Positions 1 to 9,932 of a stretch of DNA of 64,000 bases are shown piece after piece (the stretch's first letter is position 1; each line of letters begins with the position of its first letter). The notes beneath the pieces were generated by a model that was not told the DNA's origin, did no database searches, and saw nothing but the letters and a program-made list of their open reading frames with translations. Location: the NCBI RefSeq assembly GCF_033958435.1, contig NC_134145.1:39087501-39151500 (forward strand), given 5' to 3'. A program made the translations under genes and the position numbers. The stretch comes from Carettochelys insculpta (lineage: Eukaryota; Chordata; Testudines; Carettochelyidae).

Positions 1-2
1 CC

Positions 3-1541
3 CCCCATGAGCCCCAGAGCCCCCCTTCCGAGCCCTCTCCAGCCTCCCAGGGCTCCCAGGTGGAGAAAAAAATACGAACCCCCTCCTGGATGGAGTGGGA
101 GCTCCGGGACCTCCTTGGCCTCTGGCAGGACGAGGACATCCTCCGCCACATGGGGGTCAAGCGGCGGAATGAGGCAGCCTTTGGCCACCTGGCAACAGGC
201 CTCCACAGCAGGGGCCACCCGGAGTGTACCCCAGACTAGGTACACTCCAAGGTGAAGGAGCTGCGGCAGGGATATGCCCGGGCCAGGGACCAGGCCGGAC
301 GCTCTGGGGCAGGTCCAGCGACCTGCCCCTTCTACCGGGAGCTCCGGAGCCTCCTGGGGCCCCAGGAGAGTCCCCCCTCCGTGGCCTTCCTGGACACCTC
401 TGGGGAGGAGCTGCAGGTGGAGGAGGTGGAGGAGCAGTCCGCATCGGGGACCCACGAGGGCGAGGGGACCATGGACTGGTCAAGCCAGGAGGGGGAGCTG
501 ACCATCCTCATCCCCTCCTGCTCCTCCAGCCGGGTGACCGAGGGCTGGCCATCCCCGGACATCGCCGAGGGACCCTCTGGTACGTACAAGGAGGGACGCA
601 CACCTACTCCAAGGGTGGGGGTGATGCAAGGGCAAGGCGACCGCACACAGGACCGGTGGTCCCAGACCGTACACAGGCCAGCCCCCAGATGGGATGCGGC
701 AGCCCGTGGTGGCACATCAGCGATGCCCGGCACCCGCCCTCAGTGGACAGCGCCATAAGCCGTGCAGAGGTGGTGGCTGGTCAGTGCCAGACGGCACCCG
801 GGGCCCGCATACCGCAGGCTGGGAAGGGCCACTTGTGGGTGAGACCCCTGGAATCACACCCAGGCTGGGAGGCCCGGTCCCAGGGGGGCGGCGGGTTGGT
901 GCTCCCTGGGGGGGGCAGCGTGCCTTGTGGGGGCGGGGGCCCCATGGGGTGGGTTCAGGCGGGTAGGCCACAGACGGGTCCCCTCTGTCCAGGGCACACT
1001 ACTGACATGCTCTCCTCCTCTCCACACAGCCACACCATCCGGGGGCCGGGAGAGCCCCGCACCATCCCTCATGCCTGACAGCCCATCAGCTGCACCCATC
1101 CAGATGCCACCCCAGGCAGGGCGCCGTCGGGGCCATGGCCGGAGGACCCTCCGCTGGGCCGAGGAAGACCAGGCCAGCCAGCGTCAGCCCGAGGTGGCTG
1201 AAGAGCACCTCCAGCTCACCCAGGCGGATATGGAGTGGCGGAGGGCGGCCTGGGACAGGCTGCTGGACACGCTCCAGGGCATTGGCCAGGCTGCGCGGGA
1301 GCACACAGCCACTATGGACTGCCTCCTGGCCCCACTGGAGACTCCTCCTGCTGGCCCTGCCCCCGCCGCCCCCACTGCCTCCCCCGAGCCTGCCCCCTTT
1401 GCCCCCACCAGGCCCACCCGCCGGCAATATTTGCCGGTGCTACTGGCACCCTCCCCCCACTGCTGGGGACCCCATACCTGGAGGGGCAGGGGCTCCAGGG
1501 GCCGACGGGGTTCACGGCCCACTACCCCTTCCTTGCAATGA
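3..1541 (+). pseudogene. Myb/SANT-like DNA-binding protein of Harbinger element, one in-frame stop
   Basis: Two exons can be joined in phase. Exon 1 runs from the window edge to 579, followed by a GTACGT donor. Exon 2 runs from 1030, after a pyrimidine-rich CACAG acceptor, to a TGA at 1539-1541. Exon 1 encodes a trihelix/Myb-like domain: the tryptophan-rich start WMEWELRDLLGLW, then KRRNEAAFGHLATGL, then KVKELRQGYARARDQAG. An in-frame TAG at 237-239 interrupts the domain. Exon 2 encodes a charged, probably coiled-coil stretch (about 1150-1330) and a proline-rich tail. In this transposon family the Myb-like protein helps bring the transposase to DNA. The N-terminus is cut by the window edge. 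Confidence 0.7.
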
Positions 1542-1550
1542 GCACCTTGC

Positions 1551-1700
1551 CCCCCTCCAAGTTGGTGCCCTCCGCCCCCCTCCAAGTTGGTTCGCCCCAC
1601 CCCCTCCGAGTTAGGTTCCCCCAGTCCCCCTCCGAGGTAGATTTTCCCTGCCCCACTCCAAGTTAGGTTTCCCCCACCCTCTCCAAGTTAGGTTTCCCCT
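1551..1700. repeat. GC-rich minisatellite, about 25-30 bp unit
   Basis: Five to six imperfect tandem copies of a unit like CCCCCTCCAAGTTAGGTTTC follow directly after the stop codon of the Myb-like gene. The units differ by small substitutions and length changes. It lies in the untranslated space between the two convergent transposon genes. Confidence 0.75.
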
Positions 1701-1963
1701 GCACATATTATTCCAAACACCCAAGTTATATAAACATTTCTTTATTATTCACCACTGAGCGCTGTGCTCCTCGGTGGCTGGTGGGTGACGGATGTGTGGG
1801 TGCGGTGCTGGTGGGGGTGGCAGGAATGGTGGGTGACGGATGTGCATGGGATGTGGGTGTGCGTGCGGGTCAGAGGTGGCCATCGGCAAAGGCCTGCCTG
1901 AGGGCCTCCCGGATGTGGTGGCCGTCCCAGTGGGCCTGGCGGATGGGGGTGGTGCCTAGCTGC

Positions 1964-3392
1964 TCACAGACAGCGCCAGCCAGAGGGCCCCCCCGCCCCA
2001 GGGACATAGGCATCCCCCTTTACCTCCACAATGTTGTGGAGGATGCAACAGGTGCCCACCACCTGGGGCACGTTGGGGACCCCGACCTCCAGCTGGGTGA
2101 GGAGACACCTCCAGCGCCCCTTTAGACACTTGAAGGCCCGCTCCACCACATTGCGGGCGTGGTTGAGGTGCTCACTGAACGCCTCCCGGGTGGGGTCGAG
2201 GTGTCCTGTGTAGGGCCTCATGAGCCACAGCTGCAGTGGGTACGCTGCATCTGCCACCATGCCGAGCGGCATGGCGACGTCCTCCGCCACAGGGATCTCC
2301 CTCTGGGGTACGAAGGTGCCGCCCCCATGCAGCGGCAGAGGCCAGAGTTCCAGAAGACCCGGGCATCGTGGGTGCGGCTGGCTGAGCCCACATAGAGGTT
2401 GGTGAACCGGCCCCTTGAGTCCACTAGGGCCTGCAGCACCACCGAATGGTAGCCCTTCCGGTTGATGTACTGGCTGGTGCTGTGTGACGGGGCGCGGATA
2501 GGGATGTGTGTGCTGTCCAAAGCACTGATGCAGTTCAGGAAGCCCAGGTCCTGGAAGCCGGCAATGGTGTTGTCCACATCCCGCAGGCAGATGACCCTAT
2601 GGAGCAGCATCATGTTGATGGCCCTGACGACCTGCAGAGGGGGAAGGGGGACATGTGCTCTAGTGCAGGTGTGGCAGCCGTGGCCCTCCGCCTCAGGCCC
2701 ATTCTGCCCCCCTCCCGTCCAGCCCCTACCCCATCCAGCCCCTTGCAGGGGAGGGTTCCCCTTGTCCCAGCCCCCCCGCCCCCCCTCTTACCTCCATAAG
2801 GACAGCCCTGACGGTGGCCTTGTCCACCCCGAACCGCTGTCCCATGGAGCGATAGGAGTCCGGGGTGGCCAGCTTCCAGATGGCGACTGCGACCTGTTTC
2901 TCCAGGGTGAGGGCTGGCCACACGCAGGTGTCGTGGTGCCGGAGTGCGGGGGCGAGCCAGTGGCGGATCTCCTCGTAGGTCTGCCTCGACATGCAGAAGT
3001 TCCGCAGCCACCTTTCCTCACCCCACTCCCCCAGCACCACACGCTCCCACCAGTCGGTGCTGCTCAGGGGGGTCCAGAGGTGTCAGGGCACCGGGGGGGT
3101 GGGCACCTGGCGGGGCACCGGAGGGGGGGGAGCCCCACGGCCCCAGGGGGACCTTGCAGCCACCCGATGAGCTCAGGTGCAGCTGCGGCGAGGGTGCACA
3201 GCACTGCCAGCAGGGCGTCCATAATGAGGGCATCTGCCTGCAGGAGCTGTCGCTGGGCTTCCATGGGCACGAGTGGGCTCTGGTGGGCAGGAACAGGCTG
3301 GGCAGCACTCGGCTCGTACGGAGGGGAGGGCGGCGGGAGGGGCCCTTTAAAGGAGGCGGCTGGCTGTGGCCCCTGAAGGGCTTGTTGGCCAT
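1964..3392 (-). pseudogene. HARBI1-like DDE transposase (PIF/Harbinger), frameshifted
   Basis: Coding runs from right to left. Exon 1 ends at 2792 with ...AVLME and a GTAAG donor; exon 2 starts at 2631 after CTGCAG with VVRAINMM, and the two join in phase. Exon 1 has a helix-turn-helix-like stretch (about 2850-3040) with CMSRQTYEEIRHWL and YRSMGQRFGVDKATVR. Exon 2 has the nuclease: the first Asp in SALDSTHIP, the second in VADAAYPL, and the Glu in NVVERAFKCLKGRW. All three catalytic acids of the DDE_Tnp_4 family remain, but a 1-nt shift in a G/C run near 2320-2330 separates the first from the other two. A further shift lies near 3060-3140 in the N-terminal part. Calls rest on motifs; the start codon is uncertain. 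Confidence 0.8.
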
Positions 3393-4155
3393 GGGACCCC
3401 ATCCGCGGAGTTTCCTGCCTCCCTTCTTTCAAAAGAGAGCTTGGAGCTGTGTGGACGCTCTCTTTCGAAAGAGCGGATCGGAACGCCGGTCTGAAAAATG
3501 GCGGCGGGCGCTCTCCTTCGATGGACACTTTTTCAAAAGCCGAACTTCGATTTTCACCCTTTCGAAAGGGCGCTTACATGTAGACGCAGCTCTGGAGATT
3601 TTGTGAGGTGATACAGACACAAGTTGGGCTCCCAAAATGAACTAGAGAATCAAATATAGAAGTGATTACACAGACCCTTAATGAAGCCAGACAATACTGA
3701 GGAACAAAAATGAAGAATCCCTCAAATGGGTAATGAAAAGCTAATATGGAAGTCAGGCATACTTGACTAAACTGATAGATAACCCAGATGTCTTCATACA
3801 GATGAAAGTAATCTAGGATGAAGGAAGAGAGAATCATTTCAAGCCAGATCGAGTGATGACTCAACACTGGACAAATTGCCTCCATTTCTGCAGGTGAGTA
3901 GTACAGGCTATTTTTTTAAACTGTTCATTAAACACCTGCTGCACCTCCGTAGAGCAGGAAACATCCATTTCTGAGAGCCATCCAGGAGACAGGCTCAGAT
4001 ATGTACAGCTGCTAGATGGGGGTGAGGTGCACAGCCCACATTCGGAAGCAGAGGATGAGGAACAGTTGGGAGCTTGAGCTGTAAGCTTCTTCTGGTGGAC
4101 TCAGTTGGACTCAAGCTGAAGCACATAAGCTTACCATGCTTGTTTGGGGCAGATA

Positions 4156-4570
4156 GGCCATGTCTACATGAGCCCCGAACTTCGAAATGGCCATTTGCTA
4201 ATGAAGCGCTGAAATGCATATTCAGTGCTTCATTAGCATGCGGGCGGCCGCAGCACTTCGAAATTGATGCGGCTCGCCGCTGCGCGTCTCGTCCCGACGG
4301 GCTCCTTTTCGAAAGGACCCCACCTACTTCGAAGTCCCCTTATTCCCATCAGCTCATGGGAACAAGGGGACTTCGAAGTAGGCGGCGTCCTTTCGAAAAC
4401 GAGCCCCGTTGGGACGAGACGCGCGGCTGCGAGGCACGTCAATTTCAAAGTGCCGCGGCCGCCCGCATGCTAATGAAGCGCTGAATATGCATTTCAGCGC
4501 TTCATTAGTAAACTTCAAAATGGCCATTTGTGTGGCCATTTTGAAGTTTGGGGCACGTGTAGACGTAGCC
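4156..4570. mobile_element. Foldback MITE of Harbinger type, 415 bp, ATA target duplication
   Basis: The ends read GGCCATGTCTACATG and CACGTGTAGACGTAGCC and are flanked by an exact 3-bp direct repeat, ATA (4153-4155 and 4571-4573). The whole element is nearly palindromic: arms of about 200 bp meet near 4360, where AAGTCCCCTT is followed by its inverted partner. It has no coding capacity. The terminal motif and 3-bp duplication match the other Harbinger-type elements here. Confidence 0.85.
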
Positions 4571-6009
4571 ATAGATACTGAAAGAAAATCTCTGGCCTTG
4601 TCCTGCTGATTTTGTTCTTCACCCTCAGAATTTAAGGCATTTCAGGAAAGGCAAAGAACAGCCTCTTCTTTCACTGCAGAAGGCATCCCACAGAGACTGG
4701 TGATTCAGAACCCTACCCCCTTGAACAGAAGATAGGACATTTCCTGTTCTCACAGATGGAAAGATCCATCTCTGCCCTAAATTGTGAGGGTGTCAAAAGG
4801 GCACCACACCTAATTGGTTGTTAGTTCCTGATGGGGATAGGTGAAGGGACAGACATGGGGTTGTTGCTTCCACCAGTTAGAGGGAATTCTTTACCTGCAA
4901 GGAGATGGCCACTTGCCTGTCCCAGGTCAGAGAAAAGGCAGTTCTCAGCCAGCCATAGAAGCAGTGGTGGCACCTATTTGTGTGATTAGTCACAAAGACG
5001 CATGTTGCCATATGGCCAAAAAGTTGAAAATGGTTTCTTATTGGAGCCTCAGGGCTTCCCTACGTTGTCCTTCAAGTCCTTACAGCATCACAAATCTGTT
5101 TAAAGGAAGGGGAGCCCTGCTTGACAAAGAGTCCAAGGAAACCCTTATAAACTTTATTTTTTGTACTGATACTAACATGGAAGCAAGTAGTGGAAGTAGA
5201 AAGATTCAAATCCTTGATCAACCCATGAAAGCTGCTGTTTCAACAATGCTGGGTGGCCATGGAATACAGCTGGACAGCCCTTTTCCTTTTAATCCTGTCT
5301 TTGCTGGGACTTCTGCAGTGTTTGGTATCCTGAGAACTGAGCAGATCATGACTTCTGCTTAGTCTGTGACCTTCTAAAACACTTCCTGCCTGTAGGTATG
5401 TAAATACGAAAGATCATAAAGTAGCACTGCAGTTGAGCATGTGAGAGGCTCATTTACTGTCTTCACAAAGAGCCTGGGACCAAAAAAGGAAGTCCTCTAC
5501 AGTCCTTTGGATCTTCCTTCAATGCTCTGAAAACTGGAACCAAGATGCCCTGTGCATAACTATCACTGGAGAAGTGGATCGAGCAGCATGATCCCTAAAT
5601 TCTATGGATATTTGGAAAACCATTCTGGCCATTAGTTGGCTAATAACTGACTGGAACTGTTCCCTGCTGTCATGTGGTAGATGTTCTGTAAAGGCTAGAA
5701 CTGTGTTGTAACTGGTAAAGTTCCATTTGGCCATGACAGATGAATAAGTTCGTAATCCAAAACTGCAGGGTTCTGAATGAGTAAGACTTTGACACAAGAT
5801 ATTCAGTTACTTATAATTCTTATCATAGGAGTTAGTTCTCAAAAAGCATTGCTTACCCCATTCGTTTACGATAACCACCAGGGAGTTGCCCTCTCTTTGG
5901 AACATACCAAAAAGTGTCTCAGTTCCCAGTCACAGTGCTGTATATTATATGATGGGCCCCTTCCAAAGCGGGGGGGAGCGGGGGCAGGAAGAGAGAATTA
6001 ACAATCCTT
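4571..6009. other. Non-coding stretch, no gene recognised
   Basis: Ordinary intron-like sequence. An open frame of 173 codons at 4841-5362 (+) shows no recognisable domain, no splice logic and no repeat-protein match, and is not called as a gene. Confidence 0.5.
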
Positions 6010-6107
6010 GGCTATGTCTACATGTGCCCCAAACTTCGAAATGGCCATGCAAATGGCCATTTTGAAGTTTACTAATGAAGCGCTGAAATGCATATGCTAA
6101 TTAGGAT
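6010..6107. mobile_element. Truncated Harbinger-type MITE (relative of the 4.2 kb copy)
   Basis: The left end GGCTATGTCTACATG and the following subterminal sequence (AACTTCGAAATGGCCAT, then ACTAATGAAGCGCTGAAATG) match the 415-bp element at 4156-4570. The right terminus is missing; the sequence returns to intron after about 6107. Confidence 0.7.
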
Positions 6108-6735
6108 GGAGGGGAGTCCAGTGCTCCTTTTGAGCAGTGACAGATGTACAGGGTTGTCTTCTAACTTGGCTAACAGGGTGGTCATAGGAAATGTTCCATC
6201 ACCAGTACTTTGAGCTCTATTTCCCCATTCTTTCCAGGCATGGATTTAAGGACTACACAAAATGAGTCCTACTCCCAAGAAAATGAACACATTCGAGTGT
6301 TAGTATATCCTGCCAACAAAAGAGGCTCTCATGAACCCTGATGAATGAGGCATACTGTGCCAGAAGGGAAAAAGCTGTCCTGACGGAAACGCGGGAAGAC
6401 TGTCCTCTCACCTAAAGCTACACAAACTCTAAAAACAACCCTAAGCCAACTAACTTTGAAAGAAAATAACACCAAGAGAAAAGTCAAGTGTGCACTAGAC
6501 AGATACAGTGGTGCTCTTTCTCTGGCCAAGCCAGCAGAGAAGTAATTGAAGGTGGCATGGCCACACATCCCTATGTAGCCTGGCATCTGTCCTGGGGAGG
6601 TACTGGGTATGCGTCTGTGCTGAACATGCAATGCTAACGAGAAAACTCTGATCAAAGACTTGAGAAAAGCAGGTTCACATGAAGTGGAGCACCCACAGAG
6701 ACACTACATGAAGAAAAAAATACCCTATACTTGCA

Positions 6736-6879
6736 GGCTGCATTTACACTTGCATTCCTCTTTCGAAAGAGGTATACATATGAGGTAAATCGAAAATGCA
6801 AATGGGTATAAATTTGCATGTTTGACACCTCATTTGCGTATTCTAATTTCAAAAGAGGAATGCAAGTGTAAACGCACCC
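6736..6879. mobile_element. Small MITE with 28-bp inverted termini
   Basis: The left end GGCTGCATTTACACTTGC and the inverse of the right end, GGGTGCGTTTACACTTGC, continue into CATTCCTCTTT on both sides. The flanking trinucleotides are GCA and GTA, a possible decayed 3-bp duplication. It resembles the GGCTGYGTCTACAC families in outline but is a separate family. Confidence 0.65.
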
Positions 6880-6882
6880 GTA

Positions 6883-9706
6883 GCATTGGTTCCTTGATCA
6901 CAATAGAAACGCATACTGCTTCTGCTTCAGAAGGGTTTGAAGATAGAGATTGAGTGAATGCTATGCTTAAGACCACACCACAGTTTGGTTTGACCTCTGT
7001 TTTCACTCTCCGAATTTCCTGAATAATTGATGGGCAAACCTTTCTAGGCCTGGGACCTTGCAAAGGCACGTCAGTTAGTGCTGGCCAAAACCACCTCTAA
7101 ACGAAATTCATGACTACATATTTTTGAAGGGAAATCAGTTAGACAAACTTGTATCACTCTATTTGACCAGAGTATCTGAGACAGACTATTATACCCTCTT
7201 CCCCATTATCTACTTTATCAATAGCTCCTGAGCACACCTTTGCATACACTGGTAAGTTTTCCTGAGAATTTTGCAAAGCAACTTTAATGCGGTTTAGAGA
7301 GAGCCTTTGATTGAAGCTGGAAAAGTCTAGGCCTACAAGTGTGATAGGAGTTATGGACAGATTGTTGGCTCCCACTCAGGAAGCAAACAGCACGTCAGCC
7401 TGCTGTCCTGACAGCTACAATAAAGTGCAAGTAATCTCCCAAGGCTACAATGTAGCACTGAAATAATTTTCAGACTAGGGATAAGACCATTAAAATTGAA
7501 CATAATTTTTGTATTGACAGGTGGCTGACCTTGCTTAGAGGCTAGTTATTATTCAGTCATGTAACCATTCTGCGTTTCCTCACCTCCCTTCAAGAAAAGT
7601 GAATTTATTTAAATAATATCTTTAATAACTTGTTTTATTAGAGTGATGCATCTTAATTTTTTTATACCAAGCCAGAGTACAAAAATGATTATAATTAGAA
7701 TCCCAATCCTAGAATTTAATTCAATATTGGCCAGGTTTCATTTTACACTTAATAGTCAAGCATCAGGCCAGAAATAAAAAAAAAACTTTCAATTAACTGT
7801 ACAGTACATGATCTCATGTAGCCTAGGCACATTAGAGGCAATAACATTTTTGTGATCAGTGAAAAGATGGAAAGATGTTTTCCCCAAAACAGAAGTACAC
7901 TCAACTTTAGGCACTCATAAGTGAATCTTACAAGCAAGTTTGGTGTTGTTAACTACACTGTTACTTTATTAGAACAGATAATCAGGATTCTGCAATTCAG
8001 GAACAAGGTTGCAGTTCTGTCTCAAAATGTAATCTTTCTGAAACAGAATTTAAATAATAGTATATTGGTGATATGAGAAGGGGATAAGTTCATTAGTTTC
8101 AGATAATATTTGTTAGTATATATTGGATTAAATGTGCATTCTGGTATCCATCAAACCTAGAAGGAGACAGGAAAGTTCTCCTGTCTGTCAGTGCAGCCCC
8201 AGACATCCTGTCCACATACAACAGGATACTATGAGTTGTGATTTCATTGTTGACCTTTGTCACTGGCTCAATTTCCTGGAATTGCTAATAAAAACAAACA
8301 TCACCTTCCAGTGATTGTCAAATTAGATTTATTGCTACATTTTCTCCAGCTGTCAGTAAATATCCCAAGAATTTGAGTTCTACAACTATGGGGGGTGGTA
8401 ATCCTGGCCTGACTGAAGCCAATGAAGCATTGCCAATGGAGCCTTTGAAATTTAAGATTTAACCCTTTGCAATATAATTAGAAAGAGTTAACAGTATAAA
8501 ATAAACAAGCTGTTTATTTTCAAGTATATTGTTATATTACCCAGCCTTGGATAGTGTAGTTTCCATTATTTGCATGAAGATGGCTGAGCTGTGGGGTATA
8601 AAACTAGACTAGCAGTATATTACCCCAGCAAAACATCTTGCACACTCAATTTATTTCACAACCAATATTCTTCTCCAGCACACAAATATAGTATCACAGC
8701 TATTAGTGAAGAGAAATCCTCTTCTGGAAAAGCAGAGATACTACCATGCCAAAAAGCTAGAGCACTTGTGCTCCAAGGGAAAGTTAATGGTGTACATTCC
8801 CACAGGTGACTGTGTGTCAAACATCAATGTTAGCATTCATTTTTGTGTACAATAAAAACAATTGCACAGAATGTTGGTTTTAATAGAAAAATGAATGATA
8901 TTTTGGATTCAAAGGAAGTTATAAAAGCCAGTTTTCTATGAAATATCACATTACGAAATATGGGGCAAAACTACTAGGTTTATTAATTAAACCAAAATTA
9001 TCTATCAGCGCTTAGCTGTCAGTCAGAATTCAGAATAGGAAAAATGTGCATGTTTTTTCACAACAATTTCAAGTTTACTGCAAACATCTACAAAAATTCA
9101 CTCTGAGATACACCAGACAGGTCAAAGTATGCTTTTAAATCCCTAAAATTAAACTTGTTTTTTCCAACAGGAAACTTGCAAATCTAGTACACAATGAGAA
9201 CCAATATATTTTACTATTTTAGAAGCTACGTTTTCTTAAAGTCAGAAGAGTAAAAAGTGTGCATATGAAAATATCCCATAAAAAGGGGACAATTTTTTGG
9301 TTTACAGTCATATTCGTTTAACAGACCAAGCTGCTGTCTGCACAGCAGCAAAGATTTACAGCAACTACCCCAATTAATGTCAAGCCACCAAATTAAGTTT
9401 TTCTCTTAGAAAATCATTTTGTGCACATGCAAGCATTAACAGCCTGCTGGCAATCAGAAAAATATTAGTTAGGACTGGATAGTTTGGGACAAGCACTAAC
9501 ATTAGCAGAGTGCCAACTGAACCACACTGCATGGGAATTTTCCAGGGTTCTTCCCACTGGTACCTTAAAAAACCTTTACTTTCTGCAACACATGTAGATT
9601 TGAATTCAATATTAAACACTAGATGAGCAATTTTAGAAAGTTTCTGATCAGAGAAACACAGTCTGGATCAAAGGCTATCTGCATGCTTCCACAGCAAGAA
9701 GCACAC
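6883..9706. other. AT-rich intronic sequence, nothing recognised
   Basis: No exon, RNA gene or clear repeat was seen. Only short, domain-free open frames occur. Confidence 0.5.
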
Positions 9707-9719
9707 ACTGCCCTATATA

Positions 9720-9919
9720 AAAAGCAGTCAAGTAGCACTTTAAAGACTAGCAAAATAGTTTATTAGGTGAGCTTTCATGGGACAGACCCACTTCTTCAGA
9801 CCATTCGTGGGTCTGTCCCACGAAAGCTCACCTAATAAACTATTTTGCTAGTCTTTAAAGTGCTACTTGACTGCTTTTTGTTTTGATAGTGTATAGACTA
9901 GCACGGCTCCCTCTCTGTT
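9720..9919. mobile_element. Inverted pair of Penelope-type terminal sequences, 13-bp target duplication
   Basis: A 200-bp insertion flanked by an exact 13-bp direct repeat, ACTGCCCTATATA, at 9707-9719 and 9920-9932. It consists of two head-to-head copies of one sequence: the minus-strand arm at about 9720-9800 and the plus-strand arm from about 9807. Each arm has GTGGGTCTGTCCCAYGAAAG, then a run reaching AAAGTGCTACTTGACTGC. The plus arm ends in GGCTCCCTCTCTGTTA, the same terminus as the Penelope-like element at 56563-57748. Confidence 0.8.
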
Positions 9920-9932
9920 ACTGCCCTATATA

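Larger units (their letters stand above)
1..3592. mobile_element. PIF/Harbinger DNA transposon, left end outside window
   Basis: The segment carries the two-gene set typical of PIF/Harbinger elements: a Myb/SANT-like DNA-binding protein gene on the plus strand and a DDE transposase gene on the minus strand, in convergent orientation. The right end is marked by the motif ATGTAGACGCAGC at about 3578-3590, which matches the terminal motif of several non-autonomous elements in this window. The left terminus and its target duplication are outside the window. The element is GC-rich, in contrast to the AT-rich intron around it. Both genes carry disabling changes, so this copy is probably not autonomous now. 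It most likely sits in a large intron, or downstream, of the CDC14A-type gene. Confidence 0.8.

Noticed and set aside
157..1614. Overlapping long GC-rich open frames on both strands (for example 157-483 -, 1184-1600 -)
   Set aside because: They are shadows of the Myb-like gene in GC-rich sequence; only the frame joined across the 579/1030 splice has domain content.
27..3592. Host origin of the Myb-like and transposase genes (domesticated genes)
   Set aside because: Both are broken, arranged convergently within one element, and a second similar element sits at 33.8 kb, so they are transposon genes.
4841..5362. 173-codon open frame on the plus strand
   Set aside because: No recognisable domain, repeat protein or splice context; likely chance.
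9720..9919. Initial reading as a tRNA-derived SINE
   Set aside because: No A/B box pattern; the sequence matches the 3' terminus of the Penelope-like element at 56.6 kb instead.
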